Shown: positions 1 through 5,596 of the stretch, piece after piece
Numbering within the stretch: the first letter of the stretch is position 1
Layout of the letters: the number at the start of each line of letters is the position of its first letter
From: Thermoleophilaceae bacterium
GTDB lineage: Bacteria > Actinomycetota > Thermoleophilia > Solirubrobacterales > Thermoleophilaceae
NCBI GenBank assembly: GCA_013812065.1
Contig: JACCUC010000247.1
Coordinates: 1-6,445, forward strand
Direction: 5' to 3'
DNA length: 6,445 bases
Position numbers and translations under genes: made by a program
Notes under the pieces: generated by a model
Database searches by the model: none
Seen by the model: the letters and a program-made list of their open reading frames with translations, nothing else
What the model was told of the DNA's origin: nothing

Positions 1-327
1 GGTGAGGTCGGGCGCGGCCACGAGCCGCACGACCGCGAGCACCGCGGCGGCGAGCGCGACGAAGACGCCGAGCGAGGTTACGGCGAGTGGCACTGCGGGG
101 GTGCGCTGGGTCAGGGTGAGGACGAGCGCCGCCACGGCGATGGCTCCGGCCGCGAGCAGCACGACGTCGACCACCGCGAAGGCATCAAAACCCGAGACTC
201 CCTCCCCACGGGAGCACTCGGAGTGCGAGTCCGACGTGCAGTACCACGGCAGGAAGAGGGAGATGACGAGGGCGGCGCCCAGGCCACCGCTGAGCCACTC
301 GCCGATTCGGGGTCGCCGCAGGTCCAT
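1..327 (-). CDS. Small multi-pass membrane protein, unknown function (3' end cut off by window edge)
   Basis: The frame is open from ATG at 327 to the window edge, giving 109 residues with no stop reached. The product is clearly a membrane protein. A short basic N-terminus (MDLRRPR) is followed by hydrophobic segments at about 13-29, 51-73 and 79-104. The first ends in FLPWY (25-29). The loop after it is polar and holds two cysteines (C30, C38) that could lie outside the membrane; a disulfide there is only a guess. A fourth segment may follow beyond the edge. I recognise no enzymatic motif and assign no function. The start is supported by the basic-then-hydrophobic N-terminus and by a TAGCCT box 6 nt upstream, which would give a nearly leaderless transcript. 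It lies 51 nt downstream of folD on the same strand and may have its own promoter. Confidence 0.72.
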   Translation of the reverse strand, partial: MDLRRPRIGEWLSGGLGAALVISLFLPWYCTSDSHSECSRGEGVSGFDAFAVVDVVLLAAGAIAVAALVLTLTQRTPAVPLAVTSLGVFVALAAAVLAVVRLVAAPDLT

Positions 328-333
328 GCCGAG

Positions 334-339
334 AGGCTA
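334..339 (-). promoter_or_regulatory. Candidate -10 box (TAGCCT) for a leaderless start of the membrane protein
   Basis: Read on the minus strand, TAGCCT fits the actinobacterial -10 pattern TANNNT. It is separated by 6 nt (CTCGGC) from the ATG at 327, so transcription would begin at or next to the start codon. No Shine-Dalgarno sequence precedes this ATG, which agrees with a leaderless message. I see no convincing -35 element. TANNNT occurs often by chance, so this is only a candidate. Confidence 0.35.
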
Positions 340-351
340 TCCCGACCCCGG

Positions 352-372
352 CCCGCGCCGAGCCGACGCGGG
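352..372 (-). other. Short GC inverted repeat between folD and the membrane protein
   Basis: A 6-bp perfect inverted repeat (CCCGCG / CGCGGG) flanks a 9-nt loop, starting 7 nt beyond the folD stop codon. It could form a hairpin at the 3' end of the folD transcript. No U-tract follows, and short GC palindromes are expected by chance in DNA this GC-rich, so I do not call it a terminator. Confidence 0.2.
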
Positions 373-378
373 AGAGTG

Positions 379-1266
379 CTACCCGGTCCCGGCTGCCCGC
401 CGCGCCGCCCGCACGGCGTTGTCGAGCAGCATGGCGATGGTCATCGGGCCGACGCCGCCCGGCACGGGCGTGACCGCCCGCGCGACCCCGCTCACGGCGT
501 CGAAGTCGACGTCGCCGGTGAGGCCCTCGTCGGTGCGGTTGGTCCCGACGTCGATAACCGTCGCTCCCGGACTCACCATGTCGGCGGTCACCAGGCCCGG
601 CACCCCCGCCGCGGCGACCACCACCTCGGCTTCGCGACAGACCGCCGCGAGGTCGCGCGTGCGCGAGTGGCAATGGGTGACCGTCGCGTTGGCCCCGAGT
701 AAAAGGCTCGCGAGCGGACGACCGACGAGCGTCGAGCGGCCTATCACGACGGCGGGCGCGCCCGCGAGCTCGGCTCCCGCGATGTGCAGCAGCTCCATGA
801 CCCCGGCCGGCGTGCAGGGGACGACCGCGTCGGGCGACCCCTGGGCGAGCAGACCGGCGTTCAGCGGGTGGAGTCCGTCGACGTCCTTGGCCGGATCGAT
901 CCGCTGGGTCATAGCCGCGGCGTCGAGGCCGGCGGGCAAGGGAAGCTGGAGCAGGATCCCGTGGACGGCGGGATCGTCGTTGAGCGCATCGAGGAGGGCG
1001 GCGAGCTCGCTCGCGGGCGTCTGTGCCGGGAGCGGGTGGTGGAAAGAGCGGATGCCGGCCTCGGCGCACGCCTCGCGCTTGCGGCGGACGTAGAGCTCGG
1101 AGGCAGGGTCCTCGCCCACGAGCACGGTGGCGAGGCCGGGCTCAACCCCGCGCTCGGCAGCCAGGGCGGCGACATGCTGGCGCACACGCTCGCGCACCGC
1201 CGCCGCAGCCGCCCGGCCGTCGATGACCTCGGCTCCGGCGAAGCGGACGGGTCGCTCGCCCGCCAC
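379..1266 (-). CDS. folD: Bifunctional methylenetetrahydrofolate dehydrogenase / methenyltetrahydrofolate cyclohydrolase (FolD)
   Basis: FolD is a cytosolic enzyme of one-carbon metabolism. It oxidises 5,10-methylene-THF with NADP and hydrolyses the resulting methenyl-THF to 10-formyl-THF, feeding purine and formyl-Met synthesis. The 295-aa product is close to the usual family length. The catalytic N-terminal domain shows YVRRK (59-63, with K63 aligned to the catalytic lysine), QLPLP (107-111) and KDVDG (127-131, with D130 matching the conserved active-site Asp). The Rossmann domain has GRSTLVGRP (176-184), THCHSRT (197-203) and the signature PGGVGPMT (269-276). All key residues are present. 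The start is GTG, 4 nt after the pcrA stop and with no strong Shine-Dalgarno sequence, so translation is probably coupled to pcrA. The stop is TAG. I see no truncation or odd composition. Confidence 0.97.
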   Translation of the reverse strand: MAGERPVRFAGAEVIDGRAAAAAVRERVRQHVAALAAERGVEPGLATVLVGEDPASELYVRRKREACAEAGIRSFHHPLPAQTPASELAALLDALNDDPAVHGILLQLPLPAGLDAAAMTQRIDPAKDVDGLHPLNAGLLAQGSPDAVVPCTPAGVMELLHIAGAELAGAPAVVIGRSTLVGRPLASLLLGANATVTHCHSRTRDLAAVCREAEVVVAAAGVPGLVTADMVSPGATVIDVGTNRTDEGLTGDVDFDAVSGVARAVTPVPGGVGPMTIAMLLDNAVRAARRAAGTG

Positions 1267-1270
1267 GGGC

Positions 1271-3484
1271 TCAGCGCCGCTTGAGCGGCGCGTAGTCGGC
1301 CATCAGCTTGCGCTCGGACGCGTCGCCACCGAAGCGGACCACGACGACGCCCGAGCGCGGGTCGACCCCGGTCACCACGCCCTCTCCGAAGCTGGCATGG
1401 ACGACGTCGTCGCCGAGCGCGAACGACGCCTCGGCGGCGCGGGGTGTAACCGGTCGGGGGCTCCCGCTCCGATCCCACCGGGTCGCCGAGCTGTCGACCG
1501 ACGGGGCGGAGTCCTCGCCCATGCGATCAGTGAGCTCGGTGGGGATCTCCCCCAGGAATCGACTGGGCACGTTCCACTCGCGCCCGCCGTAGAGGGCACG
1601 TGTGCGCGCGAAGGTCAGATAGAGCTCACGCCTCGCGCGCGTGATGCCGACGTAGCACAGCCGCCGCTCCTCTTCGATGTCGCCCGACTCGACGGCCCGG
1701 CTGTGCGGAAAGACGCCGTCCTCCATGCCGATCACGAACACGGTCGGGAACTCGAGTCCCTTGGCGTTGTGGAGGGTCATGAGCGTGAGCGTCCCCTCGT
1801 CGTCCTCGAGAGCGTCCTGGTCGGAGAAGAGCGCGACCTGCTGTAGGAACTCGTCGACCGAGGGCTCCTCGGCGGTGGCGTCGTACTCGCGCGCGACGCC
1901 GACGAGCTCGTCGAGGTTCTCGAGACGTACCTGGGCCTGGGGATCGCCCCGCCCTTCGGACTCGAGGGCGTCGCGGTAGCCCGTCTCGCTCAGGGTCTCG
2001 GCGAGCAGATCGCCCACGGGAGCACCGCCATCGGCGCGCTCGCGCAGACGCTCCATGGTCGACATGAAGCGGCCCACCGCCTTGACCGCGGCGGCGCCGA
2101 GCCCGGGCACGGCCTCGGGGTCGAGCGCGACGTCCCACACCGGCTCGCCGATCGTGTTGGCGTGGTTGACGATGCGGGCCTGCGTGGTGTCGCCGATCCC
2201 CCGCCGGGGCGAGTTCACCACCCGTCCGAAGCAGACGACGTCCTGCGGATTGACGAGCAGGGTCAGGTAGGCGAGCGCATCCTTGACCTCGGCGCGCTCG
2301 TAGAACTTCGTCCCGCCGATGACCTGGTACCCCACGCCGTAGCGCACGAGCGTGTCCTCGAGCACGCGGCTCTGGGCGTTCGTGCGGTAGAAGACGGCGA
2401 TCTCGTCGCGCGAGGCGCCCTCGTCGACGAGCCGCTCGACCTCGCCAGCCACGAGCCGCGCCTCGGCGTGCTCGTCCTCGCACTCGCGCAGACGCACGGG
2501 GTCGCCCCCGTCGCCGTCCGTCCACAGCGCCTTGGACTTGCGGGCCCGGTTGTTGCCCACCACCGCGTTCGCCGCCGAGAGGATCGTCTGCGTCGAGCGG
2601 TAGTTCTGCTCGAGCCTCACGACGTGCGCATCCGGGAAGTCGTCCTCGAAGTCGAGGATGTTGCGCAGGTCGGCTCCGCGGAAGCTGTAGACAGCCTGAT
2701 CGTCATCGCCGACCACGCACAGGTTGCGGTGCTCCTGCGAGAGGATCTGGAGCCACCGGTACTGCGCGCGGTTGGTGTCCTGGTACTCGTCGACGAGCAC
2801 GTGGCGAAAGGCACGCTGGTAGCGCTCGTAGACCTCGGGGAACAGCTCGAGCACGTTCACGCAGCGCACGAGCAGGTCGTCGAAGTCCATGGCGTTCATG
2901 GCGTGAGCGCGCTGCTCGTAGAGCGCATAGACCTCGGCGGCGGTCTGCTCGAAGAATGAGGAGACCTTCTCCCGGTAGGCGGAGGCATCCTCTAGGCGGT
3001 TCTTGGCGTCCGAGATCTGGCGCTTGACGGCGCGCGGGGCGAAGCGCTTGGGATCGACGTCGAGCTCCTCGATGCAGGCCTTGACGAGCCGCACCGAGTC
3101 GGCCTCGTCCCAGATCGTGAAGGAGCGCGTGTAGCCGAGCCGGTGCGCGTCAGAGCGCAGCATCCGCGCGCAGGCGGAGTGGAAGGTCATCACCCACATG
3201 GCCCGCGCCCGGCGGCCGACGAGCTGCTCGACGCGCTCGCGCATCTCGGCGGCGGCCTTGTTGGTGAACGTGATCGCGAGGATCTCGCTCGGCTGCGCCT
3301 GGCCGGTCTGGACGAGGTGGGCGATGCGGCGGGTGAGGACCGCGGTCTTGCCCGAGCCCGCGCCGGCGAGGATGAGCAACGGTCCCTCGCCGTGGAGGAC
3401 GGCCTCGCGCTGGGGCTCGTTTAGGCCGTCGAGGAGGGTGTCGGGTGTCCCCGGTGCAGCATTCTCGGCGATCGAAACAGTCAC
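1271..3484 (-). CDS. pcrA: ATP-dependent 3'-5' DNA helicase PcrA/UvrD (superfamily 1A)
   Basis: This DNA helicase/translocase acts in nucleotide excision repair, replication-fork restart and removal of RecA filaments or stalled RNA polymerase. From the GTG at 3484 it has 737 aa, typical for PcrA/UvrD. In this numbering the SF1A motifs run in order: Q motif (Q25), Walker A GAGSGKT (41-47, K46), motif Ia TFTNKAAAEM, motif II VDEYQDTN (231-238, D232/E233), motif III GDDDQAVYSFRGAD, NYRS (294-297), motif V TLHNAKGLEF and motif VI VGITRAR (612-618). The last ~50 residues form a Tudor-like tail (FGEGVVTG...VVVRF), which in PcrA contacts RNA polymerase. A TTG at 3514 would add ten residues, but it has no Shine-Dalgarno. 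I prefer GTG because TATCCT lies 7 nt before it, suggesting a leaderless message. folD follows after 4 nt. All motifs are intact. Confidence 0.96.
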   Translation of the reverse strand: MTVSIAENAAPGTPDTLLDGLNEPQREAVLHGEGPLLILAGAGSGKTAVLTRRIAHLVQTGQAQPSEILAITFTNKAAAEMRERVEQLVGRRARAMWVMTFHSACARMLRSDAHRLGYTRSFTIWDEADSVRLVKACIEELDVDPKRFAPRAVKRQISDAKNRLEDASAYREKVSSFFEQTAAEVYALYEQRAHAMNAMDFDDLLVRCVNVLELFPEVYERYQRAFRHVLVDEYQDTNRAQYRWLQILSQEHRNLCVVGDDDQAVYSFRGADLRNILDFEDDFPDAHVVRLEQNYRSTQTILSAANAVVGNNRARKSKALWTDGDGGDPVRLRECEDEHAEARLVAGEVERLVDEGASRDEIAVFYRTNAQSRVLEDTLVRYGVGYQVIGGTKFYERAEVKDALAYLTLLVNPQDVVCFGRVVNSPRRGIGDTTQARIVNHANTIGEPVWDVALDPEAVPGLGAAAVKAVGRFMSTMERLRERADGGAPVGDLLAETLSETGYRDALESEGRGDPQAQVRLENLDELVGVAREYDATAEEPSVDEFLQQVALFSDQDALEDDEGTLTLMTLHNAKGLEFPTVFVIGMEDGVFPHSRAVESGDIEEERRLCYVGITRARRELYLTFARTRALYGGREWNVPSRFLGEIPTELTDRMGEDSAPSVDSSATRWDRSGSPRPVTPRAAEASFALGDDVVHASFGEGVVTGVDPRSGVVVVRFGGDASERKLMADYAPLKRR

Positions 3485-3741
3485 ATCGGTGAGGATACGG
3501 TCAGCGTCGGCCAATCGGCCCGCTCGGCGGTGGGTCTGAGATCGCCGATCGCTTCGAGCTCGCCGAAAGGGAGGGTCAGCTCACGCTCGAGCAGATCGAG
3601 GCGGCCTACGATGAAAAGCGCTCGGACCTGGACCACCACCACCGAGCCCTCTCCAACCGCCAAGGCCACCCGCCTCACCGAGCGTCGCCACGATGCACAG
3701 GCCGCCAGCCCGTCGGCTCCGCGGCCGGCGCCGTTTCTCAT
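3481..3741 (-). CDS. Doubtful 86-aa ORF with a good ribosome binding site, no recognised family
   Basis: An ATG at 3741 opens an 86-codon frame ending in TGA at 3481, overlapping the first codon of pcrA if pcrA starts at 3484, or 34 nt if it starts at 3514. GGAGGG at 3750-3755, 8 nt upstream of the ATG, is the best Shine-Dalgarno match I noticed in the window. The predicted protein has an Arg/Ala-rich N-terminal third, a Val-rich stretch (SVVVVQV, then ALFIVG) and an acidic/Leu-rich C-terminal half. I recognise no domain. Third-position GC (about 77% by hand count) looks lower than in the surrounding genes, and the opposite strand also reads protein-like over its second half. It may be a small leader gene before pcrA or simply non-coding. 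Confidence 0.22.
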   Translation of the reverse strand: MRNGAGRGADGLAACASWRRSVRRVALAVGEGSVVVVQVRALFIVGRLDLLERELTLPFGELEAIGDLRPTAERADWPTLTVSSPM

Positions 3742-3837
3742 CGATCGATCCCTCCGACCGCTTCGTCGAGCGCTACCTGCCGGCCAGGAGACGAGGATCG
3801 CGCCCCAGCCGCAAGGCGTGCGATGCCGGGCGCGCTC
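3485..3837. other. Gap between cysE and pcrA without a confident gene
   Basis: This 353-nt stretch separates the cys cluster from pcrA-folD and presumably carries the 3' end of the first transcript and the promoter of the second. It contains the doubtful 86-aa minus ORF and its GGAGGG site, the TATCCT box, and a plus-strand open stretch (about 3538-3666) that reads like a soluble protein but has no ATG, GTG or TTG in frame. From 3756 to 3837 I see nothing. I find no clear intrinsic terminator after cysE: no GC stem followed by a T run on the minus strand. The perfect 10-bp palindrome ATCGATCGAT (3740-3749) is probably incidental. Confidence 0.6.
3492..3497 (-). promoter_or_regulatory. Candidate -10 box (TATCCT) for a leaderless pcrA-folD transcript
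   Basis: On the minus strand TATCCT fits TANNNT and lies 7 nt (CACCGAT) before the GTG at 3484, so the predicted transcription start coincides with the first base of the start codon. Neither this GTG nor the alternative TTG at 3514 has a Shine-Dalgarno sequence. A TTGGCC lies upstream but only 11 nt from the box, too close for a -35 element. The box sits inside the longer TTG-start reading, so the two starts are competing models. Confidence 0.4.
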
Positions 3838-4578
3838 CTACCCCGCCGCCGGGTCCGACCCCCCCGCCCGCCGCAGCGCCGTCACCTGCCCGCCTGGCTC
3901 GACCTTGCGGCCGGTCACCTCCTCGAGCGCGCCCTCGAGCTCGGCCACGCGCGCCGACAGGGCGCGGATCGCGTCGGCGACCGGGTCGGGGAGATGAGCC
4001 CAGTCGGCATCCGGCCCCTCGGGTCGTCGCCCGCCGACGCGCACCGGCCGACCCGGGTTCCCGACCACCGTCGAGTGCGCGGGCACGTCGTGGATCACCA
4101 CCGAGTTCGCCCCCACCTTCGCCGCCCGCCCGACGTGGATCGGCCCGAGCAGCTTCGCCCCCGAGCCGACCACCACCTCGTCCCCGACGGTGGGGTGGCG
4201 CTTGCCGCGGGCGAAGCCGGTGCCCCCGAGGGTGACGCCCTGGTAGAGGGTCACCTGGTCGCCGATCTCGGCCGTCTCGCCGATCACGACGCCTCCGCCG
4301 TGGTCGATCAGGAGCGCGCGACCGATGCGGGCGGCGGGATGGATCTCGACGCCGGTCACCGCGCGGCTCAGATAGGCGACCGCGCGCGGGACGATCGGCA
4401 TGTGCAGGTCGAAGAGGCCGTGCGCCACGCGGTGGGCGAGCAGGGCGTGGACGCCGGGATAGGTCAGCAGGACCTCCACGCTGCGCACGCGACGGGCGGC
4501 GGGATCGCGCTGGCGGGCGGCTCCGAGGTCCTCGCGCAGCTCGCGGGCAACGCGGGAGAGGGTGCCGAGACCGAGCAC
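3838..4578 (-). CDS. cysE: Serine O-acetyltransferase (CysE/EpsC type)
   Basis: CysE transfers acetyl from acetyl-CoA to L-serine to give O-acetylserine, the substrate of CysK. From GTG at 4578 the product is 246 aa. It has a short N-terminal helical part (LSRVAREL..., YPGVHALLAHRVAH) and a left-handed beta-helix of hexapeptide repeats from about residue 78. The catalytic features are EIHP (78-81), IDHG (91-94, with D92/H93 matching E. coli D157/H158), TLGGTG and RHP (127-129, with H128 matching H193). VVGNPGRPV closes the acyltransferase fold. The N-terminal part is short, as in EpsC-type rather than E. coli CysE. About 60 C-terminal residues follow, including a probable coiled coil (202-222), and the protein ends in DPAAG instead of the terminal Ile that docks into CysK in the classical complex. 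The start lies 2 nt after the moeB stop. An upstream in-frame extension to 4719 overlaps moeB and shows no homology, so I rejected it. Confidence 0.95.
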   Translation of the reverse strand: MLGLGTLSRVARELREDLGAARQRDPAARRVRSVEVLLTYPGVHALLAHRVAHGLFDLHMPIVPRAVAYLSRAVTGVEIHPAARIGRALLIDHGGGVVIGETAEIGDQVTLYQGVTLGGTGFARGKRHPTVGDEVVVGSGAKLLGPIHVGRAAKVGANSVVIHDVPAHSTVVGNPGRPVRVGGRRPEGPDADWAHLPDPVADAIRALSARVAELEGALEEVTGRKVEPGGQVTALRRAGGSDPAAG

Positions 4579-4580
4579 GG

Positions 4581-5375
4581 CTAGACGCGCTCGGGCGTGG
4601 CCGCGGCCGCGGGAGCCGGCCGCACCAGGTCGCAGCACGCGGGGCAGTCCGCACGCCGGCGGGTCGCGATCACGGTGGGCGCCGCGGTCGCGCCCTCGAA
4701 CTGCAGGACGCGATCGCACAGCGGCTCGCCGACCCCGGTCAAGAGCTTGATGGCCTCGAGGGCTTGGAGCGAGCCGAGCACGCCGCCGATCGCCCCGAGC
4801 ACGCCGGCCTCGCGGCAGGAGGGAACCGAGCCGGCCGGCGGCTCGACCGGGAAGGCACAGCGGTAGCAGGCCGACTCCCCCGGACGGATCGACAGCACGA
4901 GCCCGAAGAGCCCGAGCACGCCGGCCTCGACGAGCGGGATGCCGAGCGAGCAGCAGGTGTCGTTCACGAGGTAGCGAGTAGCGAAGGAGTCCGAGCAGTC
5001 GACGACGACGTCGGCGCCCGTGAGCAGGGCCTCGGCGTTGAGATCCTCGAGCCGGGCGGGGAAGGGCTCGACGACGACCTCGGGGTTGAGGAAGCCGAGC
5101 TTGACCATGGCGTTTTCGGCTTTGCGCGCCCCGACGTCAGGCGTCAGATGCAGCGGCTGGCGGTGGAGGTTCGAGAGCTCGACCTCGTCGTCGTCGACGA
5201 CGCCGATGCGCCCGATCCCGGCCGCCACGAGATAGGTCGCCGCGGGACAGCCGAGGGCGCCCGCGCCGATCACCATCGCCCTGGCGGAGCGCAGGCGCTC
5301 CTGGGCGGCGCCGCTCCACTCCGGCATCACGAGCTGGCGCGAGTAGCGCTCGAGCTCTGCGTCGGTGAGGGTCAT
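4581..5375 (-). CDS. moeB: MoeB/ThiF-family adenylyltransferase (E1-like sulfur-carrier activating enzyme)
   Basis: Family members adenylate the C-terminal Gly-Gly of a ubiquitin-fold sulfur carrier (MoaD, ThiS or CysO) so that it can be converted to a thiocarboxylate. The 264-aa protein has the N-terminal RYSRQ, the ATP loop GAGALG (37-42), an acidic DDDEVELSNLHRQ segment (61-73, R72 conserved), K85, and DCSDS (126-130). C187 in SCREAGVLG is at the position of the cysteine used for thioester or persulfide chemistry. Zinc ligands are present as two pairs: C170/C173 and C244/C247. There is no C-terminal rhodanese domain, so it is not MoeZ/MOCS3-like. The start ATG overlaps the tusA stop as ATGA, and GAGGA lies 10 nt upstream. 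Placement between tusA and cysE suggests that its carrier supplies sulfur for cysteine; molybdopterin or thiamine service is also possible. Confidence 0.93.
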   Translation of the reverse strand: MTLTDAELERYSRQLVMPEWSGAAQERLRSARAMVIGAGALGCPAATYLVAAGIGRIGVVDDDEVELSNLHRQPLHLTPDVGARKAENAMVKLGFLNPEVVVEPFPARLEDLNAEALLTGADVVVDCSDSFATRYLVNDTCCSLGIPLVEAGVLGLFGLVLSIRPGESACYRCAFPVEPPAGSVPSCREAGVLGAIGGVLGSLQALEAIKLLTGVGEPLCDRVLQFEGATAAPTVIATRRRADCPACCDLVRPAPAAAATPERV

Positions 5376-5596
5376 CGCCGCACGATCCTCACGCGCTCGG
5401 CGTCCTGGCTGACGAGGTGGCCTTCTTCACGGGCCGAGCGGGGAACCGACTCGCGCGGCTCCCCGGCGTCGAGCCGCACGAAAAGCTCCTGACCGGCCTG
5501 CATGGCCTCGAGCGCGAGCCGCGTGCGAACCCAGTTGAGCGGGCACGGCACGCCGGTGAGGTCGAGCTCCCGGCGAGCCGGCGGAGGGCTCGTCAT
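5372..5596 (-). CDS. tusA: TusA/SirA-family sulfur-transfer protein
   Basis: This small cytosolic protein is likely a persulfide carrier that relays sulfur between a donor and an acceptor enzyme. The 74-aa product matches the family in length and layout. It has a first strand LDLTGVPCP with the single essential cysteine at C18, then a helix (VRTRLALEAMQAGQ), a second strand (ELFVRLDAGEP), the ESVPRSAREEGH segment, and a final strand (RVRIVRR). The usual CPxP reads CPLN here, so the second proline is lost; the cysteine is kept and is the protein's only one. The start is ATG at 5596, overlapping the cysK stop by ATGA, and its own stop overlaps the moeB start the same way. No Shine-Dalgarno is visible, so translation should depend on coupling. 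E. coli TusA serves tRNA thiolation, but this context points to cysteine or carrier sulfuration. Confidence 0.9.
   Translation of the reverse strand: MTSPPPARRELDLTGVPCPLNWVRTRLALEAMQAGQELFVRLDAGEPRESVPRSAREEGHLVSQDAERVRIVRR

Noticed and set aside
352..372. Intrinsic terminator after folD
   Set aside because: Only a 6-bp GC stem with a 9-nt loop and no following T run; listed as an inverted repeat only.
185..1069. Minus-strand 294-codon frame overlapping folD
   Set aside because: Arg-rich shadow in another frame of folD with no recognisable motif; it also crosses the membrane protein gene.
2..1093. Long open plus-strand frame opposite the membrane protein and folD
   Set aside because: It is antisense to FolD with all family motifs; the translation is low-complexity Ala/Arg/Ser/Thr, typical of GC-rich shadow frames.
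1127..2959. Plus-strand frames opposite pcrA (1127-1846 and 2162-2959)
   Set aside because: Antisense to conserved helicase motifs; the predicted proteins resemble no family and reflect codon bias on the other strand.
3740..3749. ATCGATCGAT palindrome as an operator
   Set aside because: A single 10-bp palindrome of low complexity with no second copy in the gap; expected by chance.
3773..4654. Minus-strand 293-codon frame and plus-strand frame 3823-4584 over cysE
   Set aside because: The alternate frames are Arg/Pro-rich or antisense; the cysE frame contains the complete hexapeptide-repeat domain and catalytic residues.
4579..4719. N-terminal extension of cysE to an ATG at 4719
   Set aside because: It would overlap moeB by more than 130 nt and is Arg/Gly-rich without homology; the GTG at 4578 directly after the moeB stop gives a normal CysE.
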